Notes under the pieces: model-generated
What the model was told of the DNA's origin: nothing
Seen by the model: the letters and a program-made list of their open reading frames with translations, nothing else
Databases searched by the model: none
Program-made: the position numbers and the translations under genes
Shown here: one piece after another, positions 22,631 to 31,173 of the stretch
Numbering within the stretch: position 1 is the stretch's first letter
Layout of the letters: every line of letters starts with the position of its first letter
From: Gaiellales bacterium
Lineage (GTDB): Bacteria; Actinomycetota; Thermoleophilia; BMS3ABIN01
NCBI GenBank assembly: GCA_003599855.1
Contig: QZKG01000059.1
Location: 1 to 49,398, forward strand
DNA: 49,398 bases
Direction of reading: 5' to 3'

Positions 22631-23653
22631 TCAGCTTTCCCCGGGAGTGCAGACCATCTGCTCCAGGGCCCTGATCTCATCGTGGGTGCCGGCAGCGATG
22701 ACGACATCGTTCTCTTCGAGAACCGTCGATGGACTGGGGTTGGTGTCGAATGCCCCGCCGGGTTTCCTGATGGCCAGAATGGTCGACCCGGTCTTCTGCC
22801 GCACCTGCAGGTCCTGGATGCTCTGGCCCAGGATCGGCGACTCGCAGGCCAGCTTGAGTTGTTCGACCCTGAGTTCGAGCTGGCCGCCGCCGGTTACGAT
22901 GTCAAGATAATCGCTGACCATGGGCTTGAGCATCAGCGTCGCCATCTCCCGGCCTCCGATGGCATATGGAGAGACGACCTTGTCAGCCCCCGCTTTCACC
23001 AGTTTGCTGTACGACTCCTCGGTGTTGCCCCGGGAGACGATGGTTATTTCCGGCGCCAGCACCCTGGCGGAAAGAGTCACGAAGACGTTGTCAGCGTCGG
23101 AATCGACGCACGCTACCAGCCCCTCCGCCTGCGTCAGGCGTGCTGCGTTCAGCACGTCATCCTCCGCGGCGTCGCCCTCGACGTAGGGGTAGCCGTGCTC
23201 ACGGCAATGGCTTATGCTCTCGGGGTTCGAGTCGATAATGATGAACTCCTTGCCGGAACGCTGGAACTCCTTCGCCACCTGCTCGCCAACACGTCCGAAC
23301 CCGCAGATGACGTAGTGTCCGGAATATTCAGAGATTTTCTTTTTCATGCTCCGCTCCTCGAGAAGATCCGCCAGATAGCCGCCGATCAGGAATTCGATGA
23401 AAGTTCCAAAGGCATAAAAGAGAGTGCCAACGCCGATCGCTATCACCATGATAGCCAGGATCTTGCCAGCTGCTGTCTCCGGCGACATACCAATACCGAC
23501 CGTCGAGATCAGCACGACGGTCATGTAGAGGGCGTCCAGTACCGAGAGTTCCTCGAGCATCATGAACCCTACCGTGCCGATCAACCCCAGGGTTATCAGC
23601 ACTCCGGCAAAGAACAGTATACGCTTGGGAGAGATTATCGACTGCCACTGCAT
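22631..23653 (-). CDS. Two-TM potassium channel with cytoplasmic RCK domain
   Basis: The 340-residue product has two membrane helices flanking a pore helix and a selectivity filter reading S-T-V-G-I-G (residues 50-55), where Ile replaces the usual Tyr/Phe of TVGYG. An RCK (TrkA-N) domain follows with GHYVICGFGRVGEQVA (GxGxxG at about 118-123) and a TrkA-C domain at about 250-340. It would gate K+ flow in response to ligands such as Ca2+ or nucleotides. A TTGAAA-N17-TAGACT promoter ends ten bases from the ATG, with no clear Shine-Dalgarno, so it may be a leaderless transcript. Confidence 0.9.
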   Translation of the reverse strand: MQWQSIISPKRILFFAGVLITLGLIGTVGFMMLEELSVLDALYMTVVLISTVGIGMSPETAAGKILAIMVIAIGVGTLFYAFGTFIEFLIGGYLADLLEERSMKKKISEYSGHYVICGFGRVGEQVAKEFQRSGKEFIIIDSNPESISHCREHGYPYVEGDAAEDDVLNAARLTQAEGLVACVDSDADNVFVTLSARVLAPEITIVSRGNTEESYSKLVKAGADKVVSPYAIGGREMATLMLKPMVSDYLDIVTGGGQLELRVEQLKLACESPILGQSIQDLQVRQKTGSTILAIRKPGGAFDTNPSPSTVLEENDVVIAAGTHDEIRALEQMVCTPGES

Positions 23654-23663
23654 CGGCAGTCAA

Positions 23664-23692
23664 AGTCTACTGAAAGGGTGGGTTGTTTTCAA
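23664..23692 (-). promoter_or_regulatory. Sigma-70-type promoter of the K+ channel unit
   Basis: On the minus strand TTGAAA is followed after 17 bases by TAGACT. Transcription would start near 23657, only about four bases before the ATG of the channel gene. The DUF4388 gene upstream ends at 23732, so the channel unit has its own promoter. Confidence 0.6.
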
Positions 23693-23731
23693 TTGCGCGG
23701 TTCGAGGACGTGCGCCGGGCAGCGGCCGGGG

Positions 23732-24430
23732 TCAGAGGAAAGGAAGGTCCCTGACTTCTTCCTCGTCATCCTCGTAGAACCTGTGTTCCTCCGGGTGGAA
23801 GATTGCCTCTCTGACGATCACCGGCATGTTGCGCCACAGGCAGATGCCGTCCTTGAGGTATTTCTCCCGCTGCTTCCCGTTGCAGTTCGAAGTACAGGCG
23901 CGGCAGAGCTCCTCACCGCTCAGTTCAGCCTTGGGACGCGTGGGCCGGCAGCCTTCATCAAGGCGCCTGCTGGTCTCGAGCAGCAGGTGCTGGACGTTGA
24001 TATGGGGCGAGAGCGGGAAGACGACGGGCATGCGGGGGATGGAGAACTGAAACGTCCCCTCCACCCAGTTGGACAGTTCCAGCGTGTTCTCGTAAGCCTG
24101 CTGTTCTATCACCTTCACGATCGCTTTTCTGTCGATGGCCCCGCTTTTCATCAGGGTGATGCCGAGGAACTCGTCATCCCCCTGCAGGCGGGAGCTCAGG
24201 ATGATCTTGCGCAGCTCTTTCGGGTCGATAAGACCGGCTTTCACCAGCCGGGAACCCAGCAGGTGATCCGAGCGGGGCACTGACACGGCTTCGATGAAAC
24301 CTTCGCGCAGGTAGATGATGGCCCGTTCCTCGTTATCGTTCAGTTCCAGGTTGCCCGACTTCCCGTAGCTGGCGAGCAGCTGCAGCACCATGAAGACAGA
24401 GAACTGGCTGATTTGGCCCCAGAGGATCAT
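23732..24430 (-). CDS. DUF4388 (PatA-like N-terminal) protein with Cys-rich C-terminus
   Basis: The 232-residue product starts with a DUF4388 domain: MILWGQISQFSVFMVLQLLASYGKSGNLEL, in pieces, with IIYLREGFIEAVSVP and a helical LGITLMKSG repeat. Such domains occur in signalling proteins of motility and surface behaviour. The last 60 residues contain C-x2-C-x3-C-x14-C, which could bind a metal. The far end is acidic (DDEEEVRDLPFL). I know no exact homologue with this tail. It is divergent from a nitroreductase gene. Confidence 0.8.
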   Translation of the reverse strand: MILWGQISQFSVFMVLQLLASYGKSGNLELNDNEERAIIYLREGFIEAVSVPRSDHLLGSRLVKAGLIDPKELRKIILSSRLQGDDEFLGITLMKSGAIDRKAIVKVIEQQAYENTLELSNWVEGTFQFSIPRMPVVFPLSPHINVQHLLLETSRRLDEGCRPTRPKAELSGEELCRACTSNCNGKQREKYLKDGICLWRNMPVIVREAIFHPEEHRFYEDDEEEVRDLPFL

Positions 24431-24546
24431 ATTAAACTGTTGGCTGGCCCTTGATTGGAAGCAGTGTTCTTAATAGTGTCATCGGCAATGCGCATGTCTG
24501 CTGTAATATCATGCTGGCAGCAGCGCGATCCAGGACGGGGTGTGAT

Positions 24547-25065
24547 ATGGAAATCATGGAAGCTATCAGCAGGCGGTCTTCCGTACGCAGGTTCACGGAC
24601 AGGGTGCCTGGGCGGGAGATCGTCGAAGTTCTGCTGGAGGCGGCGATCAGGGCGCCGAGCGCCGGCAACCTGCAGCCGTGGCGGTTCTTCGTCGTGAGGG
24701 ACGGCAAGGTCAGGAAGAAGCTCATGGCAGCCGCCATGGGACAGAAGCATGTGTATGAGGCTCCTGTGGTGGTGGTCATCTGCGTGGAGCCAGGGGTCTC
24801 GGCCAGGCGGTATGGAGACAGGGGGCGCGACCTCTATTGTATCCAGGACGGCGCCGTTGCGACCGAGAACCTGCTGCTTGCGGCGGTTGCCAACGGTCTT
24901 GGCAGCTGCTGGGTGGGGGCTTTCGACGAGGCTGCGGTGGCGCAGGCAGTCAGAGCGCCTGAAGGGACCAGACCGATAGCGATGGTCCCGCTGGGTTACC
25001 CGGCGGGACCATCGAGACAGTCTTCACGTATTCAGTTGGGGAGAATCGTGAGTTATCTGGGCTGA
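24547..25065 (+). CDS. Nitroreductase-family flavoprotein
   Basis: The 172-residue product has the nitroreductase hallmarks: MEIMEAISRRSSVRRFTDR, in pieces, with the FMN-binding arginines, then RAPSAGNLQPWRFFVV, an AATENLLLAAVANGLGSCWVGAFDE block and the C-terminal LGYPAG. It would use FMN and NAD(P)H to reduce nitro or quinone-like substrates, or take part in cofactor metabolism. The ATG at 24547 follows GGGGTG. The stop is five bases from the convergent GGDEF gene. Confidence 0.9.
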   Translation: MEIMEAISRRSSVRRFTDRVPGREIVEVLLEAAIRAPSAGNLQPWRFFVVRDGKVRKKLMAAAMGQKHVYEAPVVVVICVEPGVSARRYGDRGRDLYCIQDGAVATENLLLAAVANGLGSCWVGAFDEAAVAQAVRAPEGTRPIAMVPLGYPAGPSRQSSRIQLGRIVSYLG

Positions 25066-25070
25066 CTGAT

Positions 25071-26000
25071 TCACGCCGTACCCAGTTCGGCGCCCGTCTG
25101 CGGCTCCACCTTGCTGTTTGCCGCAGAGTCCCCGATCGGGTCAGGCAGCAGTTCTCCCGTGTATACCTGGTTCTTGCCGCGGCTCTTGGCCATGTACATG
25201 CGTGAGTCAGCTATCTTGACCAGCTTGTCTGCCTCAGTGGCGTCATGGCCGTATGAGGCGATGCCGATCGATACCGTGACATCACGCTTGATCTGCGGAT
25301 CAGCCAGGATGGAGCACCGCTCAGCAATCATGGTGCGCAGCCGCTCGGCTACCGCGGATGCGGTCTCGAAGTCACAGCCGAGGATCAGGGTGAATTCCTC
25401 GCCGCCGTAGCGCGAGGCCAGGTCTTCCCCTCGGGCTTCCTGCGTGATCACCTGGGCGACTTTCTGCAGAACGTAATCGCCTTCCTGATGACCGAACTTG
25501 TCGTTGTACTGTTTGAAGTCGTCGATGTCGGCGAAAAGCACCGTCAGCTCGTTGCCATCAGAGCGCAGGTTGCTGACCTTGTTCACCAGGTAGGTCTGAA
25601 AGAACCCGTGGGTGAACAGACTGGTAAGGTCGTCGGTGGTCGACTGGTGCTTCAGCTTGATCGTCTCCCTGTGTTCTGTCGTGTACAGGTAGTAGAAGCC
25701 GATCGCCATGAAGATGACGAAGAGGAACTCCATGACCTCGTAGATCTCTCCGAGTTGTGGCAAGGCTACATCAGTCAGGACCGAAATGGCCATCGACAGC
25801 CCGAACGCGATCGCCGCCAGGCTGAGGAACAGCCAGGAACGCCTCCTGACGTCCTTGCCGATGGACGGCAGGATGCGCACTGCGAAATATAGCGCGACCA
25901 GCGCGACAACGAGGCTGGCGAACTTGACGAAAGTCTCGATGGCCTCCATCAACTCGCTCTCCCCGGCCACACCTGCCATGTTTATGAGAGCTGTGCCCAT
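25071..26000 (-). CDS. Membrane diguanylate cyclase
   Basis: The 309-residue product has three predicted membrane helices (about residues 25-45, 58-76, 88-106), a short coiled linker and a GGDEF domain. The active motif is GGEEF (199-203) and the I-site RGED (190-193), so it should be active and product-inhibited. A VLFADIDDFKQYND metal/substrate loop is present. AGGGGGAG precedes the ATG. It lies 93 bases downstream of the HD-GYP gene in the same direction, pairing synthesis and breakdown of c-di-GMP in one locus. Confidence 0.9.
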   Translation of the reverse strand: MGTALINMAGVAGESELMEAIETFVKFASLVVALVALYFAVRILPSIGKDVRRRSWLFLSLAAIAFGLSMAISVLTDVALPQLGEIYEVMEFLFVIFMAIGFYYLYTTEHRETIKLKHQSTTDDLTSLFTHGFFQTYLVNKVSNLRSDGNELTVLFADIDDFKQYNDKFGHQEGDYVLQKVAQVITQEARGEDLASRYGGEEFTLILGCDFETASAVAERLRTMIAERCSILADPQIKRDVTVSIGIASYGHDATEADKLVKIADSRMYMAKSRGKNQVYTGELLPDPIGDSAANSKVEPQTGAELGTA

Positions 26001-26093
26001 TTTGATTCTCCCCCTTGTGTCCTTTCGTGGTTTTGTCAGGTGATTAAACTTCGGTAAATCGTGGTCCTGCTTTAGCGTTTCGTGCGTCTTTTT

Positions 26094-28526
26094 TCACGAT
26101 GCTTTCTGTTCCAGTTCCTCACCCCCCTCTTCTTCGGTACCGATAATGCGGGCGAATACTTCGACGACCCGGGAATCGAACTGTGTACCCCGGTTGCGCA
26201 TCAACTCCTCAAGCGCCATTCGATTTGACAGCGCCTTGCGGTAAGGGCGGTCTGAGGTCATGGCTTCGTAGGCATCGGCAACGAAGAGGATGCGCGCACC
26301 CAGCGGGATCTCTTCCTGGCAGAGGGCGTCAGGGTATCCTTTGCCGTCGTAGCGTTCATGGTGGTGGCGGACGATTGCCTGTACCGGGAAGGGGAAGTTG
26401 ACCGGGCGCAAGATCCTCTCGCTGAGGACAGGGTGTTTCTTGATGACGGCGAACTCCTCGCCAGTGAGCTTCCCCGGCTTGGTGAGGATACTGTCAGGGA
26501 TGCCGATCTTGCCGACATCATGCAGGTAGCCGGCATAGCGTATCGTCTGCAGTTCGGGGCCGTTGATGCCAAGACCGCGGGCAATAGCCTCCGCGTAGAG
26601 GGATACGCGCTCGGAGTGGCCCCTGGTATATGAGTCCTTGGCGTCGATCGTCTCTGCCAGGGAGCGGATAGTGCCGACGAATGCATCCTGGAGGTTCTCG
26701 TAGATCCTCGCATTCTCGATGGCGATGGCTGCTTCGTTGGCGATCGTAGTCAGCAGGGAGACCTCGCCTGCGCTGAATTCGCGGGGCTGGGTGAAATAGA
26801 TGCAGATCACGCCGATGCGTTGACCCTTTGAGATGAGCGGCAGGGCGATCAGTGAGGCGTAATTCTGTACAGAGGCCACGTTTTTCCAGAGCTCGTAGTC
26901 GCCGTCGGTCTCGATGTCGGAGATGGTGAAGGGCCTGCCTTCGGCATAGGCCATGCCCACCGGGCCCACGCCGATGGGCATCCGGCGCTTCTTGTTGATT
27001 GTCCAGACATATTCGGCGGAGAGCTTGTAGCTGGCGACGATATTGAGGAAATGCTCACTATCGTCAGGCATGAACACCGAGGCGTACTGGGCATTGAAAA
27101 GCGCGCCCACCCTCTTGGCGACTACGCTGACGACCTCCTGGTAGTCGAGAGTGGAAGTGAAGGCCTTGCTGATCGTGTGCATCGTCGATAGTTCCCGGAC
27201 CTGCTGCTCGGTCTTTTCATACAGGCTGGCGTTCTCCAGGGCGACGGCGGCCTGGTTCACGAGTGTCTGATAAAAACTGACCTTAGCCTCGGTGAAGGGT
27301 GTGCGGTCCCAGCGGCGTTCCTCCCCCAGCGTGACCACCCCGACGACGTCGTCCTTGGCAATCAGCGGCAAAAACAGGGCTGACTGCGTCTCGGGCGTCA
27401 GCATCCATTCCCATTCACCCCGGCGCTCATCATCGGAAGGCTGCCCGTCACGGACTACCAGGGGCCTGCCGCTGGCGATGACCTCGGCGTGGAAGGGCGC
27501 GTTATCAAGTTCAAGCCTCTCCCCGATGCCGCTCTTCCAGTCGGAGATCTTCCTGGTGGGATATGACGCCTGGATTGCAAGCACATTGCGGGAATCATCC
27601 AGCAGGGATATACGGCAATACGTGACCATCTTCGTCTGGGCGATCTTGTCACAGAGGATCTGCATGATCCTGTCCACGTGCAACGCCGAAGAGACGGCGA
27701 CGCTCGCGTCCAGCAGGAGCCTGACCTCGTCTTCGCGCTCGCCCAGCGAGGTCTGCAGGTCTTCAAAGGCCCGGGCGAGGCCACCGACTTCATCCTTGCG
27801 CGACAGCCATGGCTGCGGCAGGTCCAGTCTGCCGGGGGAATCGCTGATGCCGCGCATGGCGGCGACAAGCCCGTGGATCGGTTTGACTATGTTGAAATTA
27901 AGCAACAGGTAGAGTGCGAGGACCACGCTCAGCAGCAGGAGGTTGGCCACGATGGCAAAGCGCACCTGCTGGGCATGGATGAGGCTGTCGCGCGGGCCCG
28001 TGTCCATATAGAGCCCCAGTGAAGCAACGGGGATGCCGCTGGCGTTGCTGATAGGGGCCAGCATCTCGATCTGCCCCTTGCTCAGCCCCGACCCGGTACC
28101 GTCGGATTCCTCATGCGAGAGGCTGTCGACGATCTCGTTGCTGCCGGTGGTCATGGGGCGGATGTCTTCTTCGTCGGCAGGCCTGCCCAGCAACTCGGGT
28201 TCGCTGCTGGCGATAACGACCATATCGCCTCCCGAGGGGCCGTAGATGGACAGCTTGTCCACCTCCGGGTTCGTCTCCATGACGCTGTCCACTACCCCCT
28301 GCATCACTGAGGCGAACTCTATCGGGTCATCCGCCAGCGCGGGATCGTGGTGCCTCAGTTCCCTTGATACGAAGCCCGTGATGACTTCGCCCAGGCGTAT
28401 GTACTCGTTGTTGAATGCCCTCGAGATATACCAGCTGCCCAGAAAAGTGAGCATCCCTGAGATGATGATAACGCCAGGTATGACAAGTAAAAGCAGCTTG
28501 CCGCGCAGCCCGATTCTGGGAACCAT
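26094..28526 (-). CDS. Membrane HAMP-GAF-GAF-HD-GYP phosphodiesterase
   Basis: The 810-residue product has an N-terminal membrane helix (about 10-32), an extracellular sensor region of about 150 residues, a second helix (about 188-210), a HAMP domain, two GAF domains (about 270-420 and 440-590) and a C-terminal HD-GYP domain. The last includes HDVGKIGIP, the HHHERYDGKGYP block with the GYP triad, and ARILFVADAYEAMTSDRPYR. HD-GYP proteins hydrolyse c-di-GMP to GMP or pGpG. The GAF domains may bind small ligands. It is followed by the membrane diguanylate cyclase. Confidence 0.92.
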   Translation of the reverse strand: MVPRIGLRGKLLLLVIPGVIIISGMLTFLGSWYISRAFNNEYIRLGEVITGFVSRELRHHDPALADDPIEFASVMQGVVDSVMETNPEVDKLSIYGPSGGDMVVIASSEPELLGRPADEEDIRPMTTGSNEIVDSLSHEESDGTGSGLSKGQIEMLAPISNASGIPVASLGLYMDTGPRDSLIHAQQVRFAIVANLLLLSVVLALYLLLNFNIVKPIHGLVAAMRGISDSPGRLDLPQPWLSRKDEVGGLARAFEDLQTSLGEREDEVRLLLDASVAVSSALHVDRIMQILCDKIAQTKMVTYCRISLLDDSRNVLAIQASYPTRKISDWKSGIGERLELDNAPFHAEVIASGRPLVVRDGQPSDDERRGEWEWMLTPETQSALFLPLIAKDDVVGVVTLGEERRWDRTPFTEAKVSFYQTLVNQAAVALENASLYEKTEQQVRELSTMHTISKAFTSTLDYQEVVSVVAKRVGALFNAQYASVFMPDDSEHFLNIVASYKLSAEYVWTINKKRRMPIGVGPVGMAYAEGRPFTISDIETDGDYELWKNVASVQNYASLIALPLISKGQRIGVICIYFTQPREFSAGEVSLLTTIANEAAIAIENARIYENLQDAFVGTIRSLAETIDAKDSYTRGHSERVSLYAEAIARGLGINGPELQTIRYAGYLHDVGKIGIPDSILTKPGKLTGEEFAVIKKHPVLSERILRPVNFPFPVQAIVRHHHERYDGKGYPDALCQEEIPLGARILFVADAYEAMTSDRPYRKALSNRMALEELMRNRGTQFDSRVVEVFARIIGTEEEGGEELEQKAS

Positions 28527-28637
28527 TGCCAGATCCGCCCCTGTTGTCCGGTTTGCCTCTCCGGCACGGCCTGAGGGACCGCGCCTGCCACTAATTAATC
28601 GGCAACAGGGCTCAATGCTTTACCTGCGCCAGCGGGC

Positions 28638-28663
28638 AAAAAAACCTGAAAACTATTTTTGGG
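28638..28663 (-). terminator. Possible intrinsic terminator after iscU
   Basis: On the minus strand a small A/T-rich stem (CC-AAAA / TTTT-GG with mismatches) overlapping the iscU stop codon is followed by seven T residues. It would end the isc-type operon before the HD-GYP gene. The stem is weak, so this is tentative. Confidence 0.4.
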
Positions 28664-29030
28664 GGGTCTTCGAGCGGTAGTCCTCGATGGCCTTCTGGAG
28701 GCCGTCTGCGGCCAGGTTCGAGCAGTGCATCTTCTGGGGTGGCAGACCGCCCAGGGCGTCAGCTACGGCCTTCTTGGAGATCTGTGCCGCCTCGTCGAGG
28801 GACTTGCCTTTGGCCATCTCGGTGACCATGCTGCTGGTGGCGATGGCGGCGCCGCAGCCCAGCGTCTTGAATTTGACGTCCTCGATCTTGTCCTGGTCGT
28901 CGACCTTGATGGTGATACGCATGACGTCGCCGCACTGGGGGTTGCCGACCTCGCCTACCCCGTCGGGGTTCTCGACCTCGCCCATGTTGCGTGGGTTCTG
29001 GAAATGGTCCATCACTTTTTCCGAATACAT
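28653..29030 (-). CDS. iscU: Iron-sulfur cluster scaffold protein IscU
   Basis: The 125-residue product is a U-type scaffold with the three cluster cysteines C33, C59 and C103 (NPQCGD, KTLGCGAA, MHCSNLA), and D35. It begins MYSEKVMDHFQNPRNMGE. The ATG at 29030 has GGAGGAAAG just upstream, so the 25-codon extension in the same frame is not used. It is the last gene of a three-gene unit with nifS and a Rrf2-TusA regulator, and receives sulfur from the desulfurase. Confidence 0.95.
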   Translation of the reverse strand: MYSEKVMDHFQNPRNMGEVENPDGVGEVGNPQCGDVMRITIKVDDQDKIEDVKFKTLGCGAAIATSSMVTEMAKGKSLDEAAQISKKAVADALGGLPPQKMHCSNLAADGLQKAIEDYRSKTPQK

Positions 29031-29058
29031 CTTTCCTCCGATCTGATGCTTGCTTAAG

Positions 29059-30297
29059 TCAACTGGCGGCTTCGCAATCGCAACCTTCGGCGCTTCCGGT
29101 CGCACATTTTTTCGAGCCCCTTTTATATACTGGCGACATGCTGCGAAGCCTCTCTGTGACTTCGTAGAGCGCCTTGACCAGATAGTCGATGTCCTCGCGG
29201 TTTGTCTCCCTGGACATCGTCACTCTCACCGACCCATGGGCCAGTTCCGCTGGTACGCCCAGGGCGAGCAGAATGTGGGAAGGCTCCAGGGTTCCAGAGA
29301 CGCAGGCGGAGCCGGTGGAGATGTAGACGGGCCGGGCATCATCCGCGGTGGGGTATGAAAGTGACAGCATGATCGATTCTCCCTCGATGCCCTCGATGGA
29401 GTAGTTCACGTTGTTGGGCAGCCGGTTGGTGCGGTGGCCGTTGAGCCGTATGTCCTCGAACTTGCCCTCGATGCTCTCCATGAGGTAGTCCCTGAGACCG
29501 GTAAGCCGTTTGGCTTCGGCTTCGAGGTTCCTGCGCGCCAGCTCAGCGGCCTTGCCCAGGCCGACTATGCCGGCCACGTTCTGGGTGCCCGCGCGCCTTT
29601 TTTTCTCCTGGGCGCCTCCGTGGATGAGGGGCGTGATGCGGGTGCCGCGTCTTGCGTAGAGGGCGCCTGCCCCTTTGGGACCGTAAAACTTGTGAGCCGA
29701 TAGGGAGAGCAGGTCGCAACCCAGCTCCTGGACGTCTAACGGCACATGGCCGACGCCCTGGGCGGCGTTCACGTGGAAGGCCACACCTCTTTCCCGGGTG
29801 ATTCTGGCGATGTCCGCGACTGGCTGGATGGTGCCGATCTCGTGGTTGGCGTGGGCCAGGGTGACAAGCACCGTGTCGTCGCGTATGACCGAGGCGACCG
29901 ATCCGGGATCTACAACCCCCTCACCGTCCACAGGCAGCCAGGTCACCTCCCAGCCCTTCTTCTCCAAGAACTTGCACGGCATCAGGATCGAGTGGTGCTC
30001 GGCCACGCTGGTGATGATGTGCCGGCCCTGCTCTTCCCTGGCGTCAGCGACCCCCTTGATGGCCCAGTTGTTCGATTCAGTGGCGCCGCTGGTGAAGTAT
30101 ACGTCCTTGCTGTCGGCGCCAATCAGGTCGCCCACTTGCTGCCGCGCCTCCTCGATGGCCTGCTTGGACTGGGCGCCCAGTGTATAGAGCGTCGCGGGAC
30201 TGCCGTAGTTCTCGTCGAGCCAGGGGGACATTGCCTCGATCACTTCCCTGTCGGTCCTCGTGGTCGCCGCATTATCCAGGAATATGGGCTGCTTCAT
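29059..30297 (-). CDS. Cysteine desulfurase (NifS/IscS type)
   Basis: The 412-residue PLP enzyme begins IFLDNAATTRTDREVIEAM and has the PLP lysine K203 in SAHKFYGPKGAG and the catalytic Cys332 in STGSACVSG. Two usual PLP contacts differ: the Asn of VNNE is His152 (ANHEIG), and the Asp that binds the pyridine nitrogen is Asn177 (HVNAAQ). The C-terminus ends in a Cys-rich tail KKCATGSAEGCDCEAAS beyond the family end. The gene lies 39 bases after the regulator and 28 bases before iscU. Function is assigned from the catalytic Cys and context. Confidence 0.9.
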   Translation of the reverse strand: MKQPIFLDNAATTRTDREVIEAMSPWLDENYGSPATLYTLGAQSKQAIEEARQQVGDLIGADSKDVYFTSGATESNNWAIKGVADAREEQGRHIITSVAEHHSILMPCKFLEKKGWEVTWLPVDGEGVVDPGSVASVIRDDTVLVTLAHANHEIGTIQPVADIARITRERGVAFHVNAAQGVGHVPLDVQELGCDLLSLSAHKFYGPKGAGALYARRGTRITPLIHGGAQEKKRRAGTQNVAGIVGLGKAAELARRNLEAEAKRLTGLRDYLMESIEGKFEDIRLNGHRTNRLPNNVNYSIEGIEGESIMLSLSYPTADDARPVYISTGSACVSGTLEPSHILLALGVPAELAHGSVRVTMSRETNREDIDYLVKALYEVTERLRSMSPVYKRGSKKCATGSAEGCDCEAAS

Positions 30298-30336
30298 CTT
30301 GTCATCATCCCCTTCTGGTCCACATGCATTCGTTGC

Positions 30337-30999
30337 TCACAACGCCTTCTGTATCAGGAACTTCATCTGGTCTCCGTATTCCTCGCGGCCGATGAACTCG
30401 TTGCCGGAACCGATGCACCAGGCCGGTATGTCGGCTTTGGCTCCTTCATCGTCCGCCCAGACCTCCAGTATGCCGCCGGGCCTGAGCTCCCGCATCTTCT
30501 GGGATATCTTCACGATCGGCATCGGGCAGGCGACCCCGATGCAGTCGAGCTTGTCGTCCGGCGCAAGCTCTGCCGCGGCCTCACCGGCGGGTTCGCCCTT
30601 GAGGATGTCCGCGAGCATGGTCTCCTTGAGCACGTCCTCGTTGGCGCTTTTGAGCCTCGACCAGACGCTCGCCAGCACGCAACCCTCCAGGCGCCCGCAG
30701 CCGCTGTCACTATCGCTACCCGCGCAGGTCGCTGGTGAAACAGCTCCCTGCAGCACCATGACCACATCCAGCAGGCTGATCCTGGCCGGGTCTGCCGCCA
30801 GGGTGTACCCGCCGGAGGGCCCGCGCGTGCTCTCAAGCAGCCCGCCGTTCACCAGCTCCCGGAGCACCTGGGTCAGATAGGGCAGGGGCACCTGTTGCCG
30901 CTCGGCCACATGGCTGCGGTTCACCGGTCCGTCCTGCTGGTGGAGCGCGATGTCCATGAGCGCCAGCAGCCCGTACTCACTCTTTGAAGAAATCAGCAT
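30337..30999 (-). CDS. Rrf2 transcription factor fused to a TusA-like sulfurtransferase domain
   Basis: The 220-residue product has a winged-helix Rrf2 domain (about residues 1-120, SSKSEYGLLALMDIALH and GGYTLAAD) with C92, C101 and C107 in a spacing of C-x8-C-x5-C, then a linker and a TusA/SirA domain (about 150-220). The TusA active Cys158 lies in ACPMPIVK. I chose the ATG at 30999 because Rrf2 proteins begin M-x-I-S-x-K and the promoter -10 lies just upstream; an ATG at 31005 is possible. The fusion would link Fe-S or sulfur status to nifS-iscU expression. I do not know a described example of this fusion. Confidence 0.9.
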   Translation of the reverse strand: MLISSKSEYGLLALMDIALHQQDGPVNRSHVAERQQVPLPYLTQVLRELVNGGLLESTRGPSGGYTLAADPARISLLDVVMVLQGAVSPATCAGSDSDSGCGRLEGCVLASVWSRLKSANEDVLKETMLADILKGEPAGEAAAELAPDDKLDCIGVACPMPIVKISQKMRELRPGGILEVWADDEGAKADIPAWCIGSGNEFIGREEYGDQMKFLIQKAL

Positions 31000-31008
31000 G
31001 ACCATGTG

Positions 31009-31038
31009 ATTCTAAATAATGTATATAAGTAGAGTCAA
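31009..31038 (-). promoter_or_regulatory. Candidate promoter of the Rrf2-TusA/nifS/iscU operon
   Basis: On the minus strand TTGACT is followed after 18 bases by TAGAAT. Transcription would begin close to the start codons at 31005 or 30999, which suggests a leaderless mRNA. The TTGACTC-rich -35 resembles part of an IscR-like operator but no clear dyad is visible, so autoregulation is inference. Confidence 0.5.
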
Positions 31039-31173
31039 CAATTGCATATTGCCAGGATACCCCCGTACCCTGACAGGTAAACCGGGCTGTCCGAACGGGT
31101 GGCTGCCGGGGTCAGCCTGATAAGATGTGCTTATGGTCCATACCCGCGAGGGTGAGCGGCGGGAGCAGTGGGG

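Noticed and set aside
23695-23730. GGTTCGAG sequence resembling a tRNA T-arm
   Set aside because: No acceptor or anticodon stems can be drawn around it; the same applies to the GGTTCGAG near 37328.
22619-24283. Open frame of 554 codons on the plus strand
   Set aside because: It runs antisense through the K+ channel and DUF4388 genes and has no family motif. High GC content makes long shadow frames common.
29746-30738. Open frame of 330 codons on the plus strand opposite nifS and the regulator
   Set aside because: It spans two well-supported minus-strand genes and its composition is that of a shadow frame.
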